This document shows, piece by piece, positions 53,123 through 62,844 of a stretch of 64,000 bases of DNA. Under the pieces are notes generated by a model. It did no database searches. It was given only the letters and a program-made list of their open reading frames with translations, and had not been told where the DNA came from. The translations under genes and the position numbers were made by a program. The stretch's first letter is position 1. Each line of letters begins with the position of its first letter. The stretch is taken from NCBI RefSeq assembly GCF_022479115.1, contig NZ_CP092497.1, positions 558,001-622,000 of the forward strand, read 5' to 3'. This DNA is from Amycolatopsis sp. EV170708-02-1 (lineage in GTDB: Bacteria; Actinomycetota; Actinomycetes; Mycobacteriales; Pseudonocardiaceae).

Positions 53123-56016
53123 TCACCGGCCCTTCCCTACGGACTTCCCGACGCTCGCCGGCCGCTCAGCCACGCCAGGCTGCACGAAACCGTTGATGTG
53201 CAAGGAAATCGAGCGGATCGACCCGGTGTCGCCACCGGCGACGTCGACCGCGGTGAACTTCCACGTGCCGTCGGCCGCCGCACCGGCCAGGCCGCCGAGC
53301 GCCTGCGCCGGCTTGTAGGTGCCGGTGAACGGCGCGTTCGCCGCGCTCACCGAGCTGAACGCGGCGGCCGCGTTGTCGGCGAAGACGACCTGGCACAGGT
53401 TGTTGCCCGAGCCGCCGCTGCGCTGGAACACGGTCGCCTTCGCCCCGCGGGCGACGTCAGCGTGCCGACCAGGTCACCGGCGTACGAGTGGTTGATGCCC
53501 ACCGTCGTCGAGGTCTGGTCGGTGTTGCAGGTCGCGCCGTCCACCGAGAACGTCAGCTTCGACGCGCGTCCGACGCCGCTCACCGTGATCGGCACGGTCA
53601 CACCGGTCGGGTCGCTGTCCGGGATCGCCACCGCGTCACCGGCGTAGGCGAAGTTCTGCGTCACCGGCGACGGGGTGCCGACCGGCAGCGAGAACGTGGA
53701 CGTCGTCGGCGAGTACGAACCCGCGAACGTCACGCGCGCGTTCAGCACCACCGGCACCCCGAGTTCCTGCGTGGCGGGGACGGTGATCGTGAAGTCGTTC
53801 ACGCCGGTCTGCCCGGGGCTGATCGTGCCGTACGACTTCGACCGCGGCGCCACCGTGACACCGGGGGTCGGGCTGGAGAGCACGACGCTGGTGGACGTCG
53901 CGGTGCCGTCGCCGCGGTTGGTCACCGGCAGGGTCACCTTGGCGGTGTCGCCAGGGTCGAGCGCGGAGCCGCCGTCGGCCGGGGTGACCGTCGGCTGCCC
54001 TGCGGACGCGAGCGGCTGCGGGCTGGCGCCGGTGTAGGCGAGCACCTTGTCGGCGAGGATGACGCCCGCGCCGCTGGAGTCGTCGCGGCCGGGGGCCAGG
54101 ATGTCGACGGCGGTGGTGATCAGCGCCTCGCGCACCTCGGCCGGGGGCAGCCCCGGGTTGCCCGAGAGCACCAGGCCCGCGATCGCGGCGGCGTGCGGCG
54201 CGGCGGCCGACGTGCCGTAGAACGTGGTGAAGCCGGTGACGCTGGTGGAAACGCCGTCGGCCGCGGTGATGTCCGGCTTGGCGCGGACCTCACCACCGGT
54301 CCCGGACACGTCGCCCGGGGTGATCGGCGTGCCGTCGGCCTGGTAGAACATCCGCCGCGGACCGTCCGAAGTGAACCGTTCGACCTTCGACGTCGTGCCG
54401 AACGCGCCCGGGAACGGGCCAGCCGGGTTGGCCGGGTCGCCCGGTTCGAGGGCACGGGGGAACGCCTTGGCGGCCGGTGCGGCCGCGACGCTGAAGGCGT
54501 CCCGCGCGGCCGAGTGGCCCACGGTCACGCCGGGTTTGGTGTAGGCCTTGAGGCCGTCGGCCGAATCGGTGAACCGGCCGCGCAGCGCGGACAGCGAAAG
54601 GTAGCGGCCCTCACCGGAGAACTTGACGATGGCCAGCCGCAGCCCGGCGACGCCCGTGGTGTCCACCCGTTCGTAGGCGTCCTGGGTGCCGGTCTGGACG
54701 TCCTGGCTGAAGTCGACGACGTTGCCCGCCGCGTTCAGCAGGTACAGGTCGTAGTCGTTGTTCGAACGGCCCAGCGGGTCCGACCAGAACAACGTGACCG
54801 GCACCCGGCCCGACGCGCTCGACAGCGGCTGGAAGACCTGGTTGCCCTCGGCGCCGGCGAAGTTGTGCGCGGTACCGGCGTATTTGCCGATGCTCTTGCC
54901 GGAGTCGACGAAGTCGCCTTCCCAGTGGCCCGAAGTGCCGTCGGCGACGTTGCCCTCGTTACCGGCCGAGGAGAAGTACAGCGCGCCGTTCGCGGTCACG
55001 TCGTTCACGGCCTGGGCGATGATCCAGTCCTGGAACGGGGATTCCTTGAAGTACAGGACATCGTCGACGATGACGTCGCAGTGCGCGTCGAAGCGCAGCT
55101 TGCGGATGTTGTCGGCGAAACTGGCGTCGGAGTTGAACGCGCTGGCGAAACCGAGTTCCGCGTTCGGCGCGAGATCGTGGATGATCTCGAGCATCGCGGT
55201 GCCCTCGTCACCGTCGCCTTCCTGGCCGGGGATCACGTCGACGCCCGCCGGGAGTTCGCCGCGCGCCTGCGAGGTCGCGAGCGAATCGATGCCGTCGGAC
55301 AGCGCGCAGATCTTCGTGCCCACACCGGTGACACCGAACTGCTGGCGCGCGGTGTCGGCGTTGTGCGCGCGGTCGCCTTCGCTGTTGACCGGCCCGGCCG
55401 CGATACCCGGCTGCCCCTTGGCTTCGACGGCCTTCTTCAGCTCGTCCGCGATCCGGGCGGCCTTCTCTTCCTTGCTCTCCCGTTTGCCCGCGGTGGCGGG
55501 CTCGGCGAGCTGGCGGGCGGTGAACGCCTCGTTGGCGGTCTCGACCTTCTTGACGTCGGCGCGGGCCGCGATCGCCGGGACCGCGTTCAGCGGCACCTCG
55601 GCGCGGACACTGCCGTACCGCTCGGAGACCGCGCGGATCCCCGCACCGGATTCACGCAGTCCCTTGAGGAGTTCTTCCGAGACCTGGCCACGGATGTCCA
55701 CGAGTACGGTGCCGGCCGCGGAGACATTCGCCCCAGACCCCAGTGCGGGAACCGCGGAGGCCGACATCCGCTGCGCGCGGAGTTTCTGCTCGACGAGCAG
55801 TCGGCTGTCCATTTTGGACTCACCGGCGCTCTGGCTCTTCTTGATCGACTGCAGCGCTTCGATCTGCCGGACGGTGTTCGCCGAGAACGCGTCCGGGGAC
55901 TGCGTGGTCTCCGCCGTCGCGACGGGCGGGCTCACCAGGCCGAGCGCGGTGACGAGGGCCGCGGTGCCCGCGGTCAGGATCGTTCTTCTTCTCCTACTAG
56001 AACGGGTTGGACGCAC
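53123..56016 (-). pseudogene. Secreted S8 subtilase with P-domain, one-base frameshift near the 3' end
   Basis: About 964 residues when repaired. Signal peptide 1-35 (RRRR, hydrophobic core, cleavage after ATA); then a prodomain-like part, the peptidase domain (about 225-660), CARD-type repeats, and a C-terminal proprotein-convertase P-domain. Catalytic Asp241 (LSDGID), Ser603 (GTSAAAPH) and the oxyanion Asn353 are present. Where subtilisins have His there is Glu271 (GDEGTAM). At 53444-53447 CCCC should be CCCCC, after which VFQRSGGSGNN restores the P-domain. Sequence error likely. Confidence 0.83.
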
Positions 56017-56193
56017 GTGCGCCTCCGATTCCTAGGCGCGTGCCCCGACTCACGCTGACCGACGCCGGCGATCACCGGCTGGATCAAGCTAAGTACCGGG
56101 CGTGCACCGGCGGCAGGAGCCGTTCGGGTGACGTCGGATGGAGAATTTCCGGATTCGGCCGCAGGTCGTGGGCCGTTCAGGGTAATCGCGCGA

Positions 56194-57765
56194 TCACAGG
56201 ACGAAGGAGTCCGACCAAGGCTGCGAAGCACGGCCCGACAAGCCGTCCAAAAGGGTCACCGCCTGCTTGTCCGTCAGCGACGCCACGAAGTCGACGACCG
56301 CCCGCCCTCGCGCCAGGCCTCGTACGGCGTCGGCACCGGTGACCGGTTCCCCGGTCGCCCCGACGAGCAGTTCCGGCGACGTCCGCGCCAGCGCGGAGAA
56401 CTCGGACCGCGCCAGCTCCACCAGATCGTGCAGCCGTCGTGGGAGGCGGTAGAACTCGTCGCGGTCGAGCAGCCACGCGTCGAGCGCGTCGACCAGGGTG
56501 GTCACCAGGCTCGCCTGCCCGCGTTGGTGCAGCGCGAGTTCCGGGCGCAGGAGGACGAATTGCCGGTGCACGAACTTCAGCACCTGCACCTCGTGCCACT
56601 GCGCGGGACGCAGCGTGAGATGCCCTGTCCGGGTGGAGGGCGACGCCACCACCTGGACACCGTCGACGAGCCGCGCGGTCCATTTCGCGGAGAAGGCGGC
56701 GGTGGCCTGTTCGGCCTCGATGGAACCGTCGAACCCGGTGGCGAGCAGACCGTCGACGAGTTCGGCGCGCACCCGGACCACGGCGCTGGTGAAGGCGTCG
56801 TCGTCGACGATCCATCCGTCCTTGGCGTGCATCCGGCGGCGCAGCCGTTCCAGCGAACGGCCGGGCAGCCGCCGTTCGGCGGTCAAGGTCGCGTCGTCCA
56901 GCGCGGCCAGTGCCACCGCGTGGTCGACCCAGCCGGTGAACTCGGCGGCGACCGGAGCGTGCTGCAGCACACCGATCCGGTGGAAGTCCTGGAGATCGTG
57001 GATGGCGTACGCGATGTCGTCGGCGGTGTCCATCACGGACGCTTCGACGGTCTGCTGCCAGGGTTCGATCCGGCCGTCGAATGGGGCCCGCGCGTGGGTG
57101 AAGTCGTCGAGTTCGGTGCTGTAGGCGGAGAACTTGCTCGCGCCGGTGCCGGGAGCGTCGGCCGGTTCGGCCGCGCCGCGTGGCTGGACGGGCATCGACG
57201 TCGGATGCGGATCGGGCACGTGCAGCCGCGCCCACGGGTATTTCAGCACCGCGGCGCGCACCGCCGTCGTGAGGTCCAGACCGGAAGCGGACGGGCCGCG
57301 GACGTCGGTGGTGGTGATGATCCGGAACGATTGCGCGTTGCCTTCGAAACCGTCGGCGAGGCCGAACCGGTGCCGGGCGATCCGGTCCAGGGTCTGCTCG
57401 CCGAGGTGCCCGAACGGCGGATGCCCCAGATCGTGCGCGAGCGAGGCGGCCTCGGCGACGTCCGGATCGCACCCGCCCAGTTTCGCGGCCAGTTCGGCGG
57501 AATCGCTCGCGGAATTGATCCGCTCGGCGATCGCGCGGGCGACCTGCGCGACCTTGAGGCTGTGGGTGAGCCGGTTGTGCAGGAGCCCGGAACCGCCGGC
57601 GCTGACCACCTGCGTCACCCCGCCGAGCCGCGCGAAGAAGGGCGAGGCGGCGATCCGGTCGCGGTCGATCCGGAACGGGCTCGTGGCGAGGTCGGTGAAC
57701 CCGGCGCTCTCGCTCGCCGGATCGCGCCGCCACGTCCTCGGGTCCGTCTGTTCCATGCGCAACAC
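56194..57765 (-). CDS. HD-domain dNTP triphosphohydrolase (dGTPase-like)
   Basis: A 523-residue protein. The HD motif region is SLAHDLGHPPFGHLGE, where His/Asp bind the metal; VMDTADDIAYAIHDLQDF supplies the further metal-site residues. Relatives hydrolyse dGTP or other dNTPs to nucleoside plus triphosphate and control dNTP pools. The start codon (MLRMEQ) lies at 57765; MEQ at 57756 is an alternative. Divergent from the lycopene cyclase gene by 34 bases. Confidence 0.88.
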   Translation of the reverse strand: MLRMEQTDPRTWRRDPASESAGFTDLATSPFRIDRDRIAASPFFARLGGVTQVVSAGGSGLLHNRLTHSLKVAQVARAIAERINSASDSAELAAKLGGCDPDVAEAASLAHDLGHPPFGHLGEQTLDRIARHRFGLADGFEGNAQSFRIITTTDVRGPSASGLDLTTAVRAAVLKYPWARLHVPDPHPTSMPVQPRGAAEPADAPGTGASKFSAYSTELDDFTHARAPFDGRIEPWQQTVEASVMDTADDIAYAIHDLQDFHRIGVLQHAPVAAEFTGWVDHAVALAALDDATLTAERRLPGRSLERLRRRMHAKDGWIVDDDAFTSAVVRVRAELVDGLLATGFDGSIEAEQATAAFSAKWTARLVDGVQVVASPSTRTGHLTLRPAQWHEVQVLKFVHRQFVLLRPELALHQRGQASLVTTLVDALDAWLLDRDEFYRLPRRLHDLVELARSEFSALARTSPELLVGATGEPVTGADAVRGLARGRAVVDFVASLTDKQAVTLLDGLSGRASQPWSDSFVL

Positions 57766-57799
57766 CGTATCCGTCGGGGCGGCGTGATGAGATACGAAG

Positions 57800-58927
57800 G
57801 TGGCGGACGTGGTGATCGCGGGCGGCGGCCCGGCGGGCCGGGCGCTCGCGCGTGCCTGCGCCCGGCGAGGCCTGGCGACGACCCTGATCGACCCGGCACC
57901 GGGGAGACGCTGGCGGGCGACCTACGGGCTGTGGGCCGACGAGCTGCCCGCGCTGCCCCGGAGCGCCGTCGCGTGCGCTCCTTCGGCCACGCTCGCCTTC
58001 GGGACCGGACCGCACGTCCTGGATCGTCAGTACCTCGTGGTGGACAACGACGGCCTGCGCCGATGGCTCGACGAGGGCTACGACGTCGTCGCCGGGACGG
58101 TGTCCGACGTGGACCATGGCGGCCAAGGCTCGTCAGTGCGCCTCGACGACGGCCAGGTCCTCGCGACAGGTCTGTACGTGGACGCGTCCGGCGTCCGACC
58201 GCGGGGGAACCGGTACGAACAGACGGCGGTCGGCGTCGTCCTCCCCGCCGAGGACGCGCTGCGGCTGGCCGAAGGCCCGGACACCGCCGTGTTCATGGAC
58301 TGGCGGAACACGGAGTCCGGATTCCTCTATGTACTGCCGCTCGGCGACGGCACCGTGCTGGTCGAGGAGACCTCGCTCGCCCGCAAGCCCGGGCTGCCCC
58401 TGGACGTCCTGGCGGCGCGGCTGCGCACCCGGCTACGGACCGTCGGCGTGACCTCACGCGGACGCGAGGAGCGCGTGCGGATCGTGCTCGACCAGCCCGT
58501 GCCCCGGCGCGGCCGGACGGTGCCGTTCGGGGCCGCCGGAGCGCTGGTGCATCCGGCGACCGGGTACAGCGTCGCGACGTCGGTGCGGCTCGCGGAGCCG
58601 GTCGCGGACGCGATCGTCCGGGCTTGGGACCGTGGGCCCGCCGCGGTGGCGTCGGCCGCGCACAGGGCGTTGTGGCCGTCCTCGGCACGCACAGTGCACG
58701 GGTTGCGACGGTACGGATTGCGCGCGTTGTGCGGGATGCCGCCCGAACTGGTCCCGGTGTTCTTCGATCTGTTCTTCACGTTGCCCGCGGAGCTCCAGCG
58801 CGCATTCACCAGCGGTCGCGAAGATGTTTCGGGTACCGCCGAAGCGATGTCGGCGCTTTTCCGAATGTCACCGTGGCCAGTAAGAAAACACCTGATCGGG
58901 TGGCGTGCGTTACGCCGTTCTAGGTAA
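57800..58927 (+). CDS. Lycopene cyclase family protein
   Basis: A 375-residue FAD/NAD(P)-fold protein. The dinucleotide loop GGGPAG is at 8-13, DASGVRPRGN and VEETSLA follow, and GALVHPATGYSVATSVRLAE is the plant/CrtL-type cyclase signature. It would close the ends of lycopene to give beta-rings. No other carotenoid gene lies in the window. GTG at 57800 has only a weak ribosome site. Confidence 0.85.
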   Translation: MADVVIAGGGPAGRALARACARRGLATTLIDPAPGRRWRATYGLWADELPALPRSAVACAPSATLAFGTGPHVLDRQYLVVDNDGLRRWLDEGYDVVAGTVSDVDHGGQGSSVRLDDGQVLATGLYVDASGVRPRGNRYEQTAVGVVLPAEDALRLAEGPDTAVFMDWRNTESGFLYVLPLGDGTVLVEETSLARKPGLPLDVLAARLRTRLRTVGVTSRGREERVRIVLDQPVPRRGRTVPFGAAGALVHPATGYSVATSVRLAEPVADAIVRAWDRGPAAVASAAHRALWPSSARTVHGLRRYGLRALCGMPPELVPVFFDLFFTLPAELQRAFTSGREDVSGTAEAMSALFRMSPWPVRKHLIGWRALRRSR

Positions 58928-58999
58928 CCCAGGTGCCTTCACGATGAACATCAGTTGACACGTGTTTTGTTTCGCGCCGCCACCGGCGAACATTCGCTT

Positions 59000-60682
59000 G
59001 TGACGTTGCAGATCGCTGTCCGCTTCGCTTACCAGCCGTTGTACAGCCTGCACACCGGCGGCGTCGTCGCGTTCGAAGCCTTGGCGCGGCCGGGCCGTGG
59101 TACCGCCCACGAGCTGCTCGCCGACGCCCGGCGCAACGGCAGGCTGGCCGAGGTCGACGTCGGGCTGGCCGCCGAGGCCGTCCGGCAGCTGCGCGAACCG
59201 CAGGCCGCCCTCCCCCTGCACCTGAACCTGTCCGCGCGGACGGTGGCGGCGCCGCCGTCACAGTTCGACCCGCTGACCGACGCGCTCAGCCTGGTGGGCC
59301 GCCGGACCAGGGACGTGGTGCTGGAGATCGGGCCGCCGTTCACCCAGATCCCCGCCGACCTGCTGCTCACCGGTATGCGGCGGCTCACCGAACTCGGCTT
59401 CCGGCTCGCGCTCGACGGCCTCGGCCGCGGCGACCTCCCGCTGACGCTGCTCGCTTCGGCGCCCGTGGACCTGGTGAAACTGGACCGCAGCGTGCTGCGG
59501 GGCCTGCCGCACGACCCGGCCGCCGTCGCGGTGGTCGAAGCGGTGCTGCACTTCGCGTCGCGCACCGACAACCGCCTGGTCGCGACCGGGCTCGAGACCA
59601 CGGAGCAGCTGGAGTCCGCCCGGCGGCTCGGCGTGCGGATCGCGCAGGGCAACCTGCTCGCCCCGCCGGACGGCGACCACGCGCCGCTGCCCGCGCCGGA
59701 CGCGCCGGGGCCGTTCATCCCCGGCACCGCCCGCGCCCGCCGCGTCGGCGACTTCCTCCGGCCCGCGACCACGCTGCCGGAAGACGCGACCTGCGACGAC
59801 GTGCGCGAGGTACTGGCCGCCGCCGACGGCCCGAGCGGCATCGTCGGCATCGACGACCGCCACCGTCCACAGTGGTCGATCGACCGGACCCGGTTCCTGG
59901 TCGCGGTCACCGGGTTGTACGGCCACGCCCTGCACGCCAAACGGCCGGCGTCGCGGCTCGCCGACCGGCCGCACACGATCCACGCCGACGCGAGCGCGCT
60001 CGAATTCCTCGAACTGGTCACCGACGCGGACTGGGGCCGGACCGGCGACGACGTCGTCGTGGTCGACGACCGCGGCCGGTGTGTCGGCGTGGTGCTGGTG
60101 AACGAGGTCGTCCGCGGGGTCGCGGAGGCGAAGGTCGAGGAGGCGGTCTCGCTGAGCCCGCTGACCCGCCTGCCCGGCAGCGACGCGGTCGCGAGGGATG
60201 TCGACCGCCGTATCAACGCCCGGGAGCCGTTCGTCGCCGCTTGGCTGGACGTCGACTCGTTCAAGACGGTCAACGACACCGCCGGGTTCGCCGCGGGCGA
60301 CGACCTGATCCGCACACTCGGCCGGACGCTCACCGATCTGGAGGCCCGGCTGCGCCGGATGCGCGTCAGCCACGTGGGCGGGGACGACTTCCTGATCGCC
60401 TGCGACGTCGACGAGATCGGCACGGTCGCCGCCGCGCTGCTGGACACGCCGTGGTCGGCCGACGGGCTCCCGGTGACGGTCTCGCTGGCGACCCTGGTGT
60501 GCGGGAACGGCGCCATCCGGTCCTACAAGGACGCTTCCCGGCTCCTGGCGCCGTTGAAGAAGCAGGCCAAGGAGGTCCCGGGATCGAGCTGGGTGCTCCG
60601 GCGGCCGGGCTCGGACCGCGTCGAGGTGCTGCGCGGGATCACGACGCGCGGCCTGCCCTCGCAACGCGTCGCGGGCTTCTGA
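59000..60682 (+). CDS. EAL-CBS-GGDEF c-di-GMP protein
   Basis: A 560-residue protein. Order: EAL domain (1-245, with intact FEALAR at 25-30), a CBS-pair region (about 255-385), then GGDEF (about 390-545). The GGDEF signature reads GGDDF (460-464), so a residue is changed. EAL may hydrolyse c-di-GMP, and the CBS pair may sense adenine nucleotides. GTG at 59000 was chosen; a TTGACA at 58955 looks like a -35 box, arguing against a start there. Confidence 0.82.
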   Translation: MTLQIAVRFAYQPLYSLHTGGVVAFEALARPGRGTAHELLADARRNGRLAEVDVGLAAEAVRQLREPQAALPLHLNLSARTVAAPPSQFDPLTDALSLVGRRTRDVVLEIGPPFTQIPADLLLTGMRRLTELGFRLALDGLGRGDLPLTLLASAPVDLVKLDRSVLRGLPHDPAAVAVVEAVLHFASRTDNRLVATGLETTEQLESARRLGVRIAQGNLLAPPDGDHAPLPAPDAPGPFIPGTARARRVGDFLRPATTLPEDATCDDVREVLAAADGPSGIVGIDDRHRPQWSIDRTRFLVAVTGLYGHALHAKRPASRLADRPHTIHADASALEFLELVTDADWGRTGDDVVVVDDRGRCVGVVLVNEVVRGVAEAKVEEAVSLSPLTRLPGSDAVARDVDRRINAREPFVAAWLDVDSFKTVNDTAGFAAGDDLIRTLGRTLTDLEARLRRMRVSHVGGDDFLIACDVDEIGTVAAALLDTPWSADGLPVTVSLATLVCGNGAIRSYKDASRLLAPLKKQAKEVPGSSWVLRRPGSDRVEVLRGITTRGLPSQRVAGF

Positions 60683-60716
60683 CCCCTTCCGCGTTTCGTC
60701 CTCTGAACGCGGGAGG

Positions 60717-61877
60717 TCAGAGGTCGTAGGCGGCGCGATAGGACGAGAAGCGCTCGTCGACCTCGCCGGCGGTGAGCCCGAAGTCCGCGAGGTCGTACCG
60801 GTGCACGGGTTTCCTTTCGCCGGAACGGCTTTCGGCGTGCACGACGGTCATCGCGTCCCGCGCGGCGTCGCTCAGCGGGAGGCCGAAATGCCGGTAGACG
60901 CCCTCGACCGTGCCGATCGGGTCGGCCACGAAATCCTCGTACCGGACATCGCAGAACTGCGCCGGATCATGCCGCTTCCGCGCCTCCAAGGACTTTTCCG
61001 CACCCCGCGCCCAGAGATCCAGCTGGCTTCGGCCGATCACGTCGCCGCGGAAGACGTCGGACCAGCCCTCCGAAGCCTGCTCGTTCAGGCTGCACACCGA
61101 CGCGACGATGGTGCTCGGCGCGCGATGGGTCTGGACGATCAGCGCGTCCGGATACACCTCCAGCAGGGCGTCGAGCGCGAAGAGGTGGCTCGGGTTCTTG
61201 AGCACCCAGCGGCGGCCGGCGTCGGGCAGACCGATGAGCTGCAGGTTGCGCCGGTGCCTGCGATAGGCGTCGGTCCAGCTCTGCCCGTCCAGCCACCGCG
61301 AGTACGACGGCACGTGCGCGAGGCATTCGTAGGACACCGATTTCAGGGACTGCCGCAGGAGCTGCCAGCATTCCTCGACCTGGTCGGCGGACATGTGGTG
61401 CAACCCCATGAACTCGGGATGCTCGACATGATGCTTCTCATAGCCCGCCTGGATCCCTTGGAAGACCGGGTTTTCCGCCCACGTCTCGCGCGGTGGCCGC
61501 GGTTGCGGCACCTCGGTCAGCCAGACCTCCAGCCCCTGATGCGCCGGATCCTCGGTGAGCAGCCGGTGCAGGGCCGTGGTCCCGGTGCGCGGCAAGCCGG
61601 TGACGAAAATGGGCCGCTCGACGGGAACCTCGGCGTACTCCGGGTTCTGCTTCCACGAGGCCTCGCTCAACGACCTCGCCACCAGTGCTCCGCGCAGGAA
61701 GGCGCGATGGATCTTGTTGCCGTACGGGGTCAACCCCGCCTCGCCGGCATACGAATCGAGCAGCACGCCGAGACCTTCGAGATGGTCTTCGTCGCCGAAG
61801 TCGTCCAACCCGGTGAGCTTCGCCGCCGACGCGTGCAGATCTTCCACGGTGCCGACGTTTTCCCGCCCTGGCAGCAT
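60717..61877 (-). CDS. Sulfotransferase family protein
   Basis: A 386-residue sulfotransferase-fold protein. The PAPS-binding loop is GLPRTGTTALHRLL (94-107), and VKNPSHLF-like sequence (LKNPSHLFALDALLEVYPDA) carries the 3'-phosphate site. ATG at 61877 has AAAGGAGAG. It is the third gene of a sulfotransferase-SDR-DUF1214 set resembling mycobacterial Rv3529c-Rv3531c, which lies in a cholesterol-related region. Acceptor unknown. Confidence 0.85.
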   Translation of the reverse strand: MLPGRENVGTVEDLHASAAKLTGLDDFGDEDHLEGLGVLLDSYAGEAGLTPYGNKIHRAFLRGALVARSLSEASWKQNPEYAEVPVERPIFVTGLPRTGTTALHRLLTEDPAHQGLEVWLTEVPQPRPPRETWAENPVFQGIQAGYEKHHVEHPEFMGLHHMSADQVEECWQLLRQSLKSVSYECLAHVPSYSRWLDGQSWTDAYRRHRRNLQLIGLPDAGRRWVLKNPSHLFALDALLEVYPDALIVQTHRAPSTIVASVCSLNEQASEGWSDVFRGDVIGRSQLDLWARGAEKSLEARKRHDPAQFCDVRYEDFVADPIGTVEGVYRHFGLPLSDAARDAMTVVHAESRSGERKPVHRYDLADFGLTAGEVDERFSSYRAAYDL

Positions 61878-61976
61878 GTTCTCTCCTTTGGAGCCGGTTG
61901 GCGGAGCTGAAGATGGATCTTGAAGGGTGACCGAACGCGTGAACCCGCCCTCGGCCGAAGGCCCCGCTGTCGCGGT

Positions 61977-62027
61977 GGCAGGGCGCCCTCTCCTCCTCCG
62001 TGAGCTGGAAGCCAGCGGCGCCCTGCC
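61977..62027. terminator. Hairpin between the SDR and sulfotransferase genes
   Basis: Arms GGCAGGGCGCC (61977-61987) and GGCGCCCTGCC (62017-62027) are perfect 11-mers, loop 29 bases. Possible attenuator between co-directional genes. Confidence 0.45.
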
Positions 62028-62061
62028 GACGTCGATCGCGGACGCGGGTTCCCCCATGGAT

Positions 62062-62844
62062 TCAGTGGTGATATTCACCGGCGTTGACGTCGAGGCACTG
62101 GCCGGTGACGCACCGGGCGAGCGACGAGGCGAGGAACACGACGGTGTCGGCGATCTCGTCCGGCTCCGGCAGGCGGCGCAGGTCGATCGTCTCCGCCGTC
62201 TCGGCGTACACCTGCTCCGGCGGCACCCCGCGTTCCTTGGCCAGATAAGCGAAATACCATTTCAGCGAGTCCGCCCAGATGTAGCCGGGCGCGACGGAAT
62301 TGACCCGGATCCCCCGCGGCCCGACCTCCGAGGCGAGGCTCTGCGCGAGCGCGAGCAGGCTCGCCTTCGCCATCTTGTACGCGCCGAACGTCCGCCGGGA
62401 ATGCCGCAGTACGGCCGAATTGATCATCACGACCGAACCGCCGCTCTCGGCGAGCGAAGGAGTGAACAGCCGCGTGAGCCGCAGGGCGGCGAGCACGTTG
62501 GTTTCGAAACCCGCCCGCACGTCGGCCAGGTCGACGTCGGCGAGATCCATGATCGGCGGGATGGCGAAAGCGTTGTTCACCAAGGCGTCCACCCGGCCGA
62601 ACGCCTTCAAGGCGGCGTCGGCGAGGTTCGTGGCCGAAGCGTCGTCGGTGATGTCGGTGGGCACGGTGACCGCGCGGCGGCCGAGCGCGTCGACCTCCTT
62701 CGCGACCTCGGCGAGCCTCGATTCGGTGCGGGCGGCGAGGACGACGTCGGCGCCCGCCGCGGCACAGCGCGTGGCGATGGACCGGCCGAGCCCCGGCCCG
62801 ACACCGGAAACCACGACCACCTTGTCCCGCAACAGATCCGTCAT
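62062..62844 (-). CDS. SDR-family oxidoreductase
   Basis: A 260-residue classical SDR: SGVGPGLG (13-20), NNAF, and YKMAK as the Tyr/Lys pair. The C-terminal GQCLDVNAGEYHH is standard. ATG at 62844 overlaps the DUF1214 stop (ATGA), so the two are translationally coupled. Equivalent in position to Rv3530c. Likely a hydroxy/keto oxidoreductase on a lipid or steroid. Confidence 0.87.
   Translation of the reverse strand: MTDLLRDKVVVVSGVGPGLGRSIATRCAAAGADVVLAARTESRLAEVAKEVDALGRRAVTVPTDITDDASATNLADAALKAFGRVDALVNNAFAIPPIMDLADVDLADVRAGFETNVLAALRLTRLFTPSLAESGGSVVMINSAVLRHSRRTFGAYKMAKASLLALAQSLASEVGPRGIRVNSVAPGYIWADSLKWYFAYLAKERGVPPEQVYAETAETIDLRRLPEPDEIADTVVFLASSLARCVTGQCLDVNAGEYHH

Noticed and set aside
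58955..58999. TTG start 15 codons upstream for the EAL-CBS-GGDEF gene
   Set aside because: The TTGACA there looks like a -35 box, and the extra residues do not fit the EAL domain start.
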